Shown: positions 41,602 through 50,258 of the stretch, one piece after another
How positions within the stretch are numbered: the first letter of the stretch is position 1
Layout: each line of letters begins with the position of its first letter
NCBI GenBank assembly: GCA_934489735.1
Contig: CAKSSR010000002.1
Span: 107,193-171,192, forward strand
Origin: an uncultured Eubacteriales bacterium
GTDB lineage: Bacteria > Bacillota > Clostridia > Oscillospirales > Acutalibacteraceae
Direction of reading: 5' to 3'
DNA: 64,000 nucleotides
The notes under the pieces: model-generated
Told to the model about the DNA's origin: nothing
Databases searched by the model: none
What the model saw: only the letters and a program-made list of their open reading frames with translations
Made by a program: the position numbers and the translations under genes

Positions 41602-44280
41602 TTATTTATTCAAGCCATCATAATCGTTGCCATTTATTTTAAATTTATTATTCTTAAATAGTAATAAGGCATCATCAGGTAATATTTCTGATACGAATTT
41701 TTCTATTTCTTCATTTTTTACTTTAATTTCCTCTAATTCTTCACATCCAGCAAATGCATCATTGCCAAGTTCTATTACATTTCCTAGTTCAACAATTCTC
41801 AATCTGTTGCAATTACTTAATACTCCTGTTCCCACTTTATTCACTTCTGAAGCGTATATTTCTTCTATTTTATCTTTATATCCCTCAAGTATTTCAGATG
41901 TCATTTCATTAATTCCTTCTGGCAGCCTAAGTATGGCATTTCCTCCACTCATGTCATAATACTTAGTAAATTTATTTCCTAAATCATAATATTTACAATC
42001 AAATGTCTTCATTTTTCCATCATCAGCATAATAATTTAAACTGAGTTCTCCATTTTTCACTTTTTCTTTAAGAGTGTCAGATAAACTATCACATAATTTC
42101 TTACAAACTGATTCATCTATGACATATATCTCTTTTAATTGATTGCATCCTTCAAACAAATTGTTACCTATTTCTTTGATTTCTTTCAAATATATTACAG
42201 TTAGCCTCTCGCACCCTCTAAATGCGTTGTCTTCTATATTCGTAACGTAATTTGCCTTTACTACTTCTACTTTATCTTTATACAAATTAAACATTTCTGA
42301 TGTTATTCCTCTAAATCTTTCCGTCAATTCAAATTTAATTCCACCATCTTTAGTACATGCAGCTATCGAATCTTCTAATGTTCCCTCACAATCCTTGCCA
42401 TTTATTTTTAATTCTTTATCATCATACTTTTTCTTCAAATATGCTGGTAACATTTCATATATTTCTTTATCTTCGTTGCATGCCCTTATTCTCTCGAGGT
42501 TACTACACCCTTCAAATGCGTCTATGTCCAGTGATGTTACTCTGCCTAATTCTAAAACTTTCAAATTTTCGCAGTCATAAAATGCAAATTTCCCTACTTC
42601 AGTCACTCCGGGTGCATAAACCTCCGTTACTACCTCTTTATAATCGTTAAACATTTCAAAATTTATTTCTTTTATCTCCTCAGGTAGCACAAATATCTTT
42701 CCTTCACTCTCTGTATAAGCATTCATATAGTTCCAGCCCTGTGTCTCCTCACCCCCAATATAATAACTCAAAATGAGCTTGTCGTCCTTATTCCTCACTT
42801 TCTCTCTGAGATCATCCGGTAGTTTATAATATATTGACTTACATATATCTTCACTTGTACCTGCATGTATCCTGCTTAAACTTGTACATCCCTCAAACAA
42901 ATTGTTTCCCACTTCTTTAAGCCTACGTAAATAAACAGACTTTAATGCACTACATCCGCTAAATGTGTTGTCCCTTACTTCTGTCACCCACTCGCCAATT
43001 ATTACTTCTACCTCTTCTCTGAATTCATTAAGCATAACAGGCGATATAAAGGAACATCCATCTTCTTGCAATATTTTAAATGTTTTATCATTAACATTAT
43101 AATTTTTAATTACATTCTTACTTTCAAATAACTTAGCCGCATCTCCATCATAATAATATATACTAAGTGACTTGTCATTTACCTTTTCTTGCAATTCCTG
43201 CGACAAGCTGTTGTATACGTCGTAACATAATGGCTCTGCCGGAACGTATATTTCTTTTAAATTTTTACATCCGTCAAATACATTTTGACCTATACTTTCT
43301 AACTTCGGACAATTAACTTTTTCTAGTCTAGTAAATCCTTCAAATGCATTATCGAATATCTTCACAACTTCATTGGCATTTATCGCTTTCATTCCATCTT
43401 TGCATTCGCTAAATCCATTAAACATACTTTGCCTTATTATTTTAACCTTATCAGGTAAATCAAATGTCTTTCCATTGTCTTTAGTATATAAATTGATGTT
43501 CCTCCATGGTATATTCCCTCCATAAAACATGTTTATTTTACAGTCATCGACTCTGGCTTTAAATTCTTCTGAAAATTTATTATACATCTCTAAACATATA
43601 TCACTGTCTTTGACAAAAATATTATTTAGATTGTCACATCCTTCAAAAATCTCTTCCCCTATACCATCCTTTTGTAACCCGCACATACTTATCATCTTCA
43701 GGCTCTTGCAATCTTTAAATGCATTGCTGCCAACTTCTGTAACTTTATCAAATTCTGCAGATCTTAAGCTTTCAAGTCCTTCAAATGCTCCTTCTATTAT
43801 CTTATTAAGCTCTGGAAAATCTAATACTATTAATTTTTTACAGTCTTTGAATACATATTCATCTAATTCAGTGGCTTTAGGGAAATAAACTTCAGTTAAA
43901 TTTTCGCAGTCAATGAATGCTTCTTTGTGAATTCTTGTAGCTTCCGGAATATTGATTTCAACCAATCCTTCACATTTATTAAATGCTCTTTCACCTATCT
44001 CTTCAACTAACGGCAACTCAACTTTTTCTAACTTCTTACATTCACTAAATGCATATGTGAGTATACACTTTGCTTGAGGAAATCTAACAGCAGTCAATCC
44101 ATCACATCCTGCAAACGCATTTTCCTCTATTATTTTTATATTCTCACCTTCTGCCGACCTTATGTCGCATCTATTTTTATATTGTCCTGATTCCATTTTT
44201 TCTCCAGGTACAGCAAACTCTTTCTTTTCACTCCTAAGATATTTATTAATACCTCTTTTAAATTTATCTTTAATTTCCAT
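41602..44280 (-). CDS. BspA-type LRR_5 protein, 892 aa
   Basis: The longest complete LRR protein here. It begins MEIKDKFKRGINKYLR, then a long N-terminal run of about nine LRR_5 units (residues about 25-230). Five module repeats follow, each with a helical cap (CYDVYNSLSQELQEKVND and similar). Caps often carry a short aromatic strand (SIYYYDGD, LSLNYYADDG). No signal peptide. AAGGA nine bases before the ATG and a good promoter (44318-44346) mark it as the first gene of a transcription unit, insulated from the upstream operon by the terminator at 44357-44390. Function unknown beyond being an LRR scaffold. Confidence 0.88.
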   Translation of the reverse strand: MEIKDKFKRGINKYLRSEKKEFAVPGEKMESGQYKNRCDIRSAEGENIKIIEENAFAGCDGLTAVRFPQAKCILTYAFSECKKLEKVELPLVEEIGERAFNKCEGLVEINIPEATRIHKEAFIDCENLTEVYFPKATELDEYVFKDCKKLIVLDFPELNKIIEGAFEGLESLRSAEFDKVTEVGSNAFKDCKSLKMISMCGLQKDGIGEEIFEGCDNLNNIFVKDSDICLEMYNKFSEEFKARVDDCKINMFYGGNIPWRNINLYTKDNGKTFDLPDKVKIIRQSMFNGFSECKDGMKAINANEVVKIFDNAFEGFTRLEKVNCPKLESIGQNVFDGCKNLKEIYVPAEPLCYDVYNSLSQELQEKVNDKSLSIYYYDGDAAKLFESKNVIKNYNVNDKTFKILQEDGCSFISPVMLNEFREEVEVIIGEWVTEVRDNTFSGCSALKSVYLRRLKEVGNNLFEGCTSLSRIHAGTSEDICKSIYYKLPDDLREKVRNKDDKLILSYYIGGEETQGWNYMNAYTESEGKIFVLPEEIKEINFEMFNDYKEVVTEVYAPGVTEVGKFAFYDCENLKVLELGRVTSLDIDAFEGCSNLERIRACNEDKEIYEMLPAYLKKKYDDKELKINGKDCEGTLEDSIAACTKDGGIKFELTERFRGITSEMFNLYKDKVEVVKANYVTNIEDNAFRGCERLTVIYLKEIKEIGNNLFEGCNQLKEIYVIDESVCKKLCDSLSDTLKEKVKNGELSLNYYADDGKMKTFDCKYYDLGNKFTKYYDMSGGNAILRLPEGINEMTSEILEGYKDKIEEIYASEVNKVGTGVLSNCNRLRIVELGNVIELGNDAFAGCEELEEIKVKNEEIEKFVSEILPDDALLLFKNNKFKINGNDYDGLNK

Positions 44281-44317
44281 AAAAAATCATCCTTTCTATT
44301 ACAAAATTCATATTTAA

Positions 44318-44346
44318 ATAATAATACACTTACGCTTATTTGTCAA
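44318..44346 (-). promoter_or_regulatory. Sigma-A promoter of the 892-residue LRR gene
   Basis: On the minus strand TTGACA (44341-44346), 17 bases, TATTAT (44318-44323), 38 bases upstream of the start at 44280 and just after the upstream operon's terminator. Confidence 0.7.
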
Positions 44347-44356
44347 TATTGTATAT

Positions 44357-44390
44357 GAAAAAGAGTATGCTATCAAAACATACTCTCTTT
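44357..44390 (-). terminator. Intrinsic terminator of the four-gene LRR operon
   Basis: Arms AGAGTATG (44362-44369) and CATACTCT (44379-44386) with a 9-base loop; on the minus strand a TTTT run follows. It ends the unit running from 52350 through the gene that stops at 44410. The flanking A and T runs could let it work in both directions. Confidence 0.75.
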
Positions 44391-44409
44391 TTATCAGATG
44401 TCTTTTAAC

Positions 44410-46893
44410 TTATGATTCGCCAACCATGCCTATTTTAACATCGCGATTTAAACATCTTTTCACTCCGTCTTCTAGATTTTTACGATTTTCATCTCCTAGA
44501 TTATTTTCTACTTTAATAGACGTTAATTTACTAAAACCTCGGAAAATTCCTTCCTGTACGCCTACGTTGTCGCCTAAACTTCCTAATGTTATCGAAGTAA
44601 CATCCGAAACATTATCTTCAATATTTTTAAAAAGCTCTTTATCTATCACTTCTACTTCCTTATCGGTCAACATCACTGGTGTGCCATTTTCTAATTCTGC
44701 CACACTTGGACTAATTTTTCTTGAAACTTCTTGACCATTAACAAATATTTTAACTTCGTCTTTCAAACCCTGTGGTAGTTTATCATAAACCAAATCATAT
44801 TGCGCTTCATTTCCAATATGTATCTTTCTTAAGCCAGTACATCCATCAAAAACATCGTTGCCAATGGAATTCAAATTCCCTAAGTATACTATTTCTAACT
44901 TCTCACATCCTTTAAACGCTCCATCATATATATCCTGAGCATTTGGAAAATCAGCCTCAAATAACTTTGGACATTTATCAAATGCACCTTCTCTTATTAC
45001 TTTTACGCCCTCACCTTTTATTACAGCAAGCTCATCTTTATATTTACCAAGCATTTCATTACTTATCTCAGCAAAAACATCTGGTAATTCTATAGTAGCT
45101 CCATCAATATGCGAATCATACTCTCCGTAACTAACCCATGCTTTATCAATACATCCTTCATCAGACTCTTCGCTTGCAGATTCAGTCTCCTCTTTAACTC
45201 CTGGAATGGTCCAATTGGTCCCTTCTTTTTCTAATAATATCTTTAATCGTCCTGTTGCAACATTTCCTTTTAAATTTTCTGGTAGACTCTCATATACCTT
45301 TAAAGCTGCTTCTTCGTTTTTAACTGTTAGGCTAGTCAACGCATTGCATTCTTCAAGTGCATCATTTGCAATAAACTTTGCGTCTCCTAATGTCAACTTT
45401 TCTAACTTTTCGCATCCACTGAATGTACCACCTGGGACTTCTGTCAATTTTGGCAAATAAGCTTCAACTAATTCTTTAAAATCTTTAAATGTCCCCTCTT
45501 CTATTTTCTCTACACCTATACCATTAACTGATTGAATGGATTTACTATGTCTATCCATGGCACTAGATTTTATCTCGGTAAAGTCACTTGGTAGACTTGC
45601 AGTCATTAATCCATTATTTAATCTAACATATTTGTCAATTCCCTCTTTCTGACTCACTTTAAGCATCATGTTACCCTTCGGTGCATCGTCACAAATTATC
45701 TTTACATTTTCCCTTAATTCCTCTGGTAGTTCCTTATATATCTTTGAAGCCATCTTTTGATTTTTAACAACCAAGCTGGTCAAACTATCACAACCATCAA
45801 ATACGTTCTCTCCTATTGAATCCACACTTATAATATTAACATCAGATAAGTTCTTGCATCCACAAAAAACGTAATTTCCTATCGTAGTCGCCATTGGAAG
45901 GTTAATTGAAAGTAACTGCTCGCACTCATAGAAAGCTTCGTCCTTAATTATCGTTGTCTTTGGGAAGTTAGTCGTGAACAATTGCTCACATTCACGAAAA
46001 GCCGCTTCCCCGATTGTAGTTGCCCCTTCAAAAGAAACTGAACTTAAGTTTTTACAATTTTCAAAAGTATTATCATATATTTCTTCAACATCGTCAGCAA
46101 ATATCACCTCTGCCTCTGACATAACCTTAAACATATCTTTAGTTATTTCCTTAAGTCCTGTCAAATCAAACGTTCTTCCTTCATCATGAGTAAATTGACT
46201 TAAGAAAGACCATTTCTTTTTTCCTTCGGTATATATATTAATCTTTGGTCTCATGTTCTTAGGTAATACTCCCCATACATTTCTACAATGTTCTTCTTTA
46301 GCATATATAGAAATTAAACTTTCACATTCATCGAATGCTCCCCGGTCTATCCTTTCAAGCTTCGGTATATTTATACTTACTAAATTTTTGCATCCCTTAA
46401 ATGCATTTCTACATATTTTTGTAACACTTTCTAAATCAGCTGTTACTAACTCTTCACATTCTTCGAATGCTCCTGACCGTATTGTTTCAAGCTTCGGCAT
46501 TGTTATCTTTGCCAGCTTCTTACATCTTTTAAATGCATTTTCACCTATTTCTGTAACACTTCCCAAATCAGCCATTTCTAATTCTTTGCATCCTTCGAAC
46601 CCTCCTGATTGTATACTTTCGACCCTCGGTATACTTAACGATTCTAACTTCTTACATCCCCTAAATGCATTTTCACCTATTCTTTTTGCATTCATTAAAT
46701 ATGCCATTTCTAGCTCTTCGCATCCTTCAAATGCGCTGCTTTCTATTTCTTGAACATTATCACCACTTATTGATTTTATAGCAGTTCTGTTCTTATACTT
46801 TCCTGACATTACTGTCGATTCATTCAAATTTAAATAATTATCTCCTCTCCGATACTTATTGATACTTTTTTCAAAAAAATCTTTTATTCCCAT
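44410..46893 (-). CDS. BspA-type LRR_5 protein with tandem 46-residue duplications, 827 aa
   Basis: Leader MGIKDFFEKSINKYRRGDN, then an N-terminal LRR block in which a double unit of 46 residues is repeated at least three times with high identity (GCEELEMA, GCKELEMA, ECEELVTA, each followed by a paired second unit). Further modules with helical caps follow (CRNVWGVLPKNM; KVYESLPENL). The C-terminal domain (PSVAELENGTPVML) is shared with the gene at 46992. GGGAG about ten bases before the ATG. It is probably the last gene of the operon starting at 52283, since a terminator follows at 44357-44390. No signal peptide or anchor is seen. Confidence 0.88.
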   Translation of the reverse strand: MGIKDFFEKSINKYRRGDNYLNLNESTVMSGKYKNRTAIKSISGDNVQEIESSAFEGCEELEMAYLMNAKRIGENAFRGCKKLESLSIPRVESIQSGGFEGCKELEMADLGSVTEIGENAFKRCKKLAKITMPKLETIRSGAFEECEELVTADLESVTKICRNAFKGCKNLVSINIPKLERIDRGAFDECESLISIYAKEEHCRNVWGVLPKNMRPKINIYTEGKKKWSFLSQFTHDEGRTFDLTGLKEITKDMFKVMSEAEVIFADDVEEIYDNTFENCKNLSSVSFEGATTIGEAAFRECEQLFTTNFPKTTIIKDEAFYECEQLLSINLPMATTIGNYVFCGCKNLSDVNIISVDSIGENVFDGCDSLTSLVVKNQKMASKIYKELPEELRENVKIICDDAPKGNMMLKVSQKEGIDKYVRLNNGLMTASLPSDFTEIKSSAMDRHSKSIQSVNGIGVEKIEEGTFKDFKELVEAYLPKLTEVPGGTFSGCEKLEKLTLGDAKFIANDALEECNALTSLTVKNEEAALKVYESLPENLKGNVATGRLKILLEKEGTNWTIPGVKEETESASEESDEGCIDKAWVSYGEYDSHIDGATIELPDVFAEISNEMLGKYKDELAVIKGEGVKVIREGAFDKCPKLFEADFPNAQDIYDGAFKGCEKLEIVYLGNLNSIGNDVFDGCTGLRKIHIGNEAQYDLVYDKLPQGLKDEVKIFVNGQEVSRKISPSVAELENGTPVMLTDKEVEVIDKELFKNIEDNVSDVTSITLGSLGDNVGVQEGIFRGFSKLTSIKVENNLGDENRKNLEDGVKRCLNRDVKIGMVGES

Positions 46894-46991
46894 AAAAATT
46901 CAACTCCCTTTTTCTCGTCGATTATAATTATTTTCTCACTCAACGTTCACATATTCTAAAACTTTCCTATCATTTATAAATAAATATTAAA

Positions 46992-48662
46992 TCATGACCG
47001 ATTATCTATCCTTATTTCAACATTTTGCTTCATATCTTTTAATTCTTTTTCTAATTCTCTATAATTTCTTTCTCCTGGATCGTTGTCTACTATAACCAAA
47101 CTTAAATTTTCAAGTCCCTCAAAGGTCCCATCTTTTATTACTAAGTCATCACTTAGGCTACCAAATATTATTGAAGTGATATCCGAAACATTATCAACAT
47201 TTTTAAACAAATCTTTACTTATTTCTTTTACTTCTCCTTCAGCCAATATTACTGGTCCACCATTTTCTAATTCTGCTACACTCGGATTAATTTCTTTTGA
47301 CATTTCTTTACCATTAACAAATACTTTACTTTCAGTTGGCAGCTTGTCCCGTATCAAATCATAACCTTTCTCACCTGCTATATGTACTTTTTCTAAATCA
47401 TCACATCCTTCAAAAGCATCGTTTCCGACACATTCTATATCTCCCAATATTAATAGATTTAGATTATTACAGTCTCTAAATGCTTCATCACATATTCTTA
47501 TAGCATTTGGAAAATTAATTGCAACCAAACTCATACATCCCTTAAATGCTCCCTCTTTTATTTCTTTTACACTTTCACCTTTTACTACCTGAATCTTATC
47601 CTCATGTCCATTAATCATATCCTTTCTTATTTCTGTAATTGTCTGTGGTAACTCTGTATGGTCAGACCATTCGAATGTATTATTACTAGAATCACATTCA
47701 TAAGACCTTTTCAAAGTATCTAAATCAACCTCTTTTTGATCTTCACCAACACACACTGCTAGTCTATTACCGCCTTCCTTAATATTTACTTTTTCCTTTA
47801 AATCCGTAGGAAGTTTATTATATACCTCTAATGCTTTCTCTTCATTTTTAAGTTTTAGTAGTTTCAAGCCAGTACATCCATCAAAAACATTATCTCCTAT
47901 AATCTCTGCGCTTATAATATCTATCTTCCGCAAGTCAGTACATCCAATAAATGCTCCGTCTCCTATCTTAGTTGCTTTAGGGAAATTAACTTCTTGCAAT
48001 TTTGCGCAGTTTTCAAATGCATTATTACCTATTTCCTGAACATTTGGTAAGCGTGGTTCAATAAGTTCTTGATAATCTTTAAAGGCACCATCACCTATTT
48101 TTTCTACACATTTACCTCCTATCAGTCTTATCTCATTTTTATCTCCCTTAAACATCCCATCTAATACTTCACTAAGACTTTCTTTAAAATATATTGCTCT
48201 ATAATCATGTTTTAGGATAAAATTATTCCATTCCACTGCACTATCCTCTTCACCTATAAGCATACGGACGCTTTCTCTCATAGATATCGGTAAACATTTG
48301 TAAACAATTTCACATTCTTCCTCTTTGCTAACAAATATTTTCTCCAAATTTTCACATCCTTCGAATACTCCTTCATATACTATCTGAATTCCAGGTATGT
48401 ATACCGTTTTTAAGCCTGTACATCCTTTAAATGCATTATTATATATTCTTCTGACATTCTCCAGATGAACTGATTCTAACTTCTCGCACCCTTCAAATGC
48501 ACTGTTTTCAACTATTCCAACAATAGAGCTTTCTAATTTTGTTATATCGAGTCTATTCTTATACTCTTCGCTCTTTATATAATCTCTTTTAGTAAAGACC
48601 AAAGGCTTTTCTTTTCTCAAATGTTCACTAACTTCTCTTTCAAAAAAATCTTTTATTCCCAT
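46992..48662 (-). CDS. BspA-type LRR_5 protein, 556 aa
   Basis: Leader MGIKDFFEREVSEHLRKEK, then three LRR_5 modules with caps such as CEIVYKCLPISMRESVRM and LEVYNKLPTDLKEKVNI. The C-terminal domain (NPSVAELENGGPVIL) matches that of the gene at 44410, so the two differ mainly by the expanded N-terminal repeats of the latter. The start is the ATG at 48662; the upstream TTG lies inside the conserved start cassette (GAGG, ten bases, ATGGG). Third gene of the probable four-gene operon (94 bases after the upstream stop). No export signal. Confidence 0.87.
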   Translation of the reverse strand: MGIKDFFEREVSEHLRKEKPLVFTKRDYIKSEEYKNRLDITKLESSIVGIVENSAFEGCEKLESVHLENVRRIYNNAFKGCTGLKTVYIPGIQIVYEGVFEGCENLEKIFVSKEEECEIVYKCLPISMRESVRMLIGEEDSAVEWNNFILKHDYRAIYFKESLSEVLDGMFKGDKNEIRLIGGKCVEKIGDGAFKDYQELIEPRLPNVQEIGNNAFENCAKLQEVNFPKATKIGDGAFIGCTDLRKIDIISAEIIGDNVFDGCTGLKLLKLKNEEKALEVYNKLPTDLKEKVNIKEGGNRLAVCVGEDQKEVDLDTLKRSYECDSSNNTFEWSDHTELPQTITEIRKDMINGHEDKIQVVKGESVKEIKEGAFKGCMSLVAINFPNAIRICDEAFRDCNNLNLLILGDIECVGNDAFEGCDDLEKVHIAGEKGYDLIRDKLPTESKVFVNGKEMSKEINPSVAELENGGPVILAEGEVKEISKDLFKNVDNVSDITSIIFGSLSDDLVIKDGTFEGLENLSLVIVDNDPGERNYRELEKELKDMKQNVEIRIDNRS

Positions 48663-48765
48663 AAAAATCAAACCTCACTTATATACAAATTTTTAAATTC
48701 TACTTAATATAGGTAATCATTTTTCAATATTCTCCTTTCAAATCTCAATCAAATTCAAATTTCTT

Positions 48766-50205
48766 TTACCAGCCCGCATTATTTTCTTGTCCGATGTCTG
48801 TATTTTTTAATACTTCTTCATTACCAACAAATATTCTCACTTTATTTTTAAGATTCTCTGGCAATCCTTTGACTACTAAATCATATTTTTCTTCATTAGC
48901 TATAGTTATTTTCTCTAACTTTTCGCATCCGGCAAAAACATTTTCTCCCATAATCTCTACATCTCCAAGAGTCAATCTAATCAATCCTTCACATCCGTTA
49001 AATGCCTCATCACATATAAATATAGCACTTGGGAAATGTGCATGAAATAACTTTTTACATTCCTTGAACGCTCCTTCGTCAATTCTCACTGTCCCTTTGC
49101 ATGATATCATTGTAAGTTCGCCTCTATATTTATTCATCATATTGCTCTTTATTTCTGTAAATGTCTCCGGTAATGATGCATACTTAGTTCCCAGAGTTGG
49201 ATCAGAGCAAAGCATATATTTATCTAAAGATTCTTCTGATTTATCAAAATCATAGTCGTTAAACAAAGTCTGTTCCTTATCAAGAGCTATTTTAAATTGC
49301 TTATTACGTACTTTCATCTTTAAATATTCAGAAAATTTATCATACATTGTTAAGCATACTTCAGTATTCTTTACAATTAAGTCACTTAATTTATCACATC
49401 CTTCAAAAGCCTTGTCTCCTATAGTTTCTGCTTCTTGAATTTGCAACTGTTCTAAGTTTGTACAGTTAATAAATGCTTCATTTCCTATTTTAGTTGCCTT
49501 CGGGAAAACAATTATTTCTTGCATTCCTCTTAAATTTTCGCAATTTTCAAATGCATTATCGCCTATTTCTTGAACGTTTGGGAAGAGCACATCAACAAGT
49601 TCAGCATAATTCTTAAATGCATTGCTTTCTATCTTGACTACAGATGTTCCTACTACCATTTTTAATTCATTTTTATAATAATCCAGCATACCTTCTTTTA
49701 TTATTTCTATATCTTCTGTCAAGTACAACGTCCCATCAACATACTCTTGAACGAAATAAAACCATTTCCCGTTTATTCCTCCTTCTCCGATGCATATATT
49801 AGCTTTTTCTTTTGCTGTTTCTGATAAATTGTTCCATACTGCTCTACAATTCTCCTCTTTTTCAATAAATATCATACTTATTTTTTTACATCCCTCAAAT
49901 GCCCTCTCTCCTACATTCTGAACCTTCGGTATATCTACTATTTCCAAATTCTCGCATCCTTTAAATGTCCCTTTACCTATCGATGTAAGATTCTGAAAAT
50001 CAACTACTGCTAGTTCTCCAAAGTTTTTAAAAGCATCATCATCTATACTTTTTACATTAGGTCCAGTTATTTTTTTAACATTTTTATATCCATTAAATGT
50101 ATTCTTTTTTATTTGCTCTATACTTTCCGATAAATCAAAAGTCTCCCCTTCATCCTGAGTATATCTAGAAACAAAATACCTTTCTAAAAAATCTTTAATT
50201 CCCAT
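48766..50205 (-). CDS. BspA-type LRR_5 protein, 479 aa
   Basis: Leader MGIKDFLERYFVSRYTQDEG, then modules of LRR_5 units and caps (CRAVWNNLSETAKEKANI; CLTMYDKFSEYLKMKVRN). It aligns with the genes at 44410 and 46992 up to the KVRIFVGNEEVLK segment, then ends after NTDIGQENNAGW. It therefore lacks the PSVAELENG C-terminal domain and appears truncated relative to its paralogues. GTGAGG and the conserved cassette precede the ATG. Second gene of the operon, 53 bases after the upstream stop. Function unknown. Confidence 0.87.
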   Translation of the reverse strand: MGIKDFLERYFVSRYTQDEGETFDLSESIEQIKKNTFNGYKNVKKITGPNVKSIDDDAFKNFGELAVVDFQNLTSIGKGTFKGCENLEIVDIPKVQNVGERAFEGCKKISMIFIEKEENCRAVWNNLSETAKEKANICIGEGGINGKWFYFVQEYVDGTLYLTEDIEIIKEGMLDYYKNELKMVVGTSVVKIESNAFKNYAELVDVLFPNVQEIGDNAFENCENLRGMQEIIVFPKATKIGNEAFINCTNLEQLQIQEAETIGDKAFEGCDKLSDLIVKNTEVCLTMYDKFSEYLKMKVRNKQFKIALDKEQTLFNDYDFDKSEESLDKYMLCSDPTLGTKYASLPETFTEIKSNMMNKYRGELTMISCKGTVRIDEGAFKECKKLFHAHFPSAIFICDEAFNGCEGLIRLTLGDVEIMGENVFAGCEKLEKITIANEEKYDLVVKGLPENLKNKVRIFVGNEEVLKNTDIGQENNAGW

Positions 50206-50258
50206 AAAAATTCAACCTCACTTTGCATAAAAAATACTATTTCCCCTTTAATATATTC

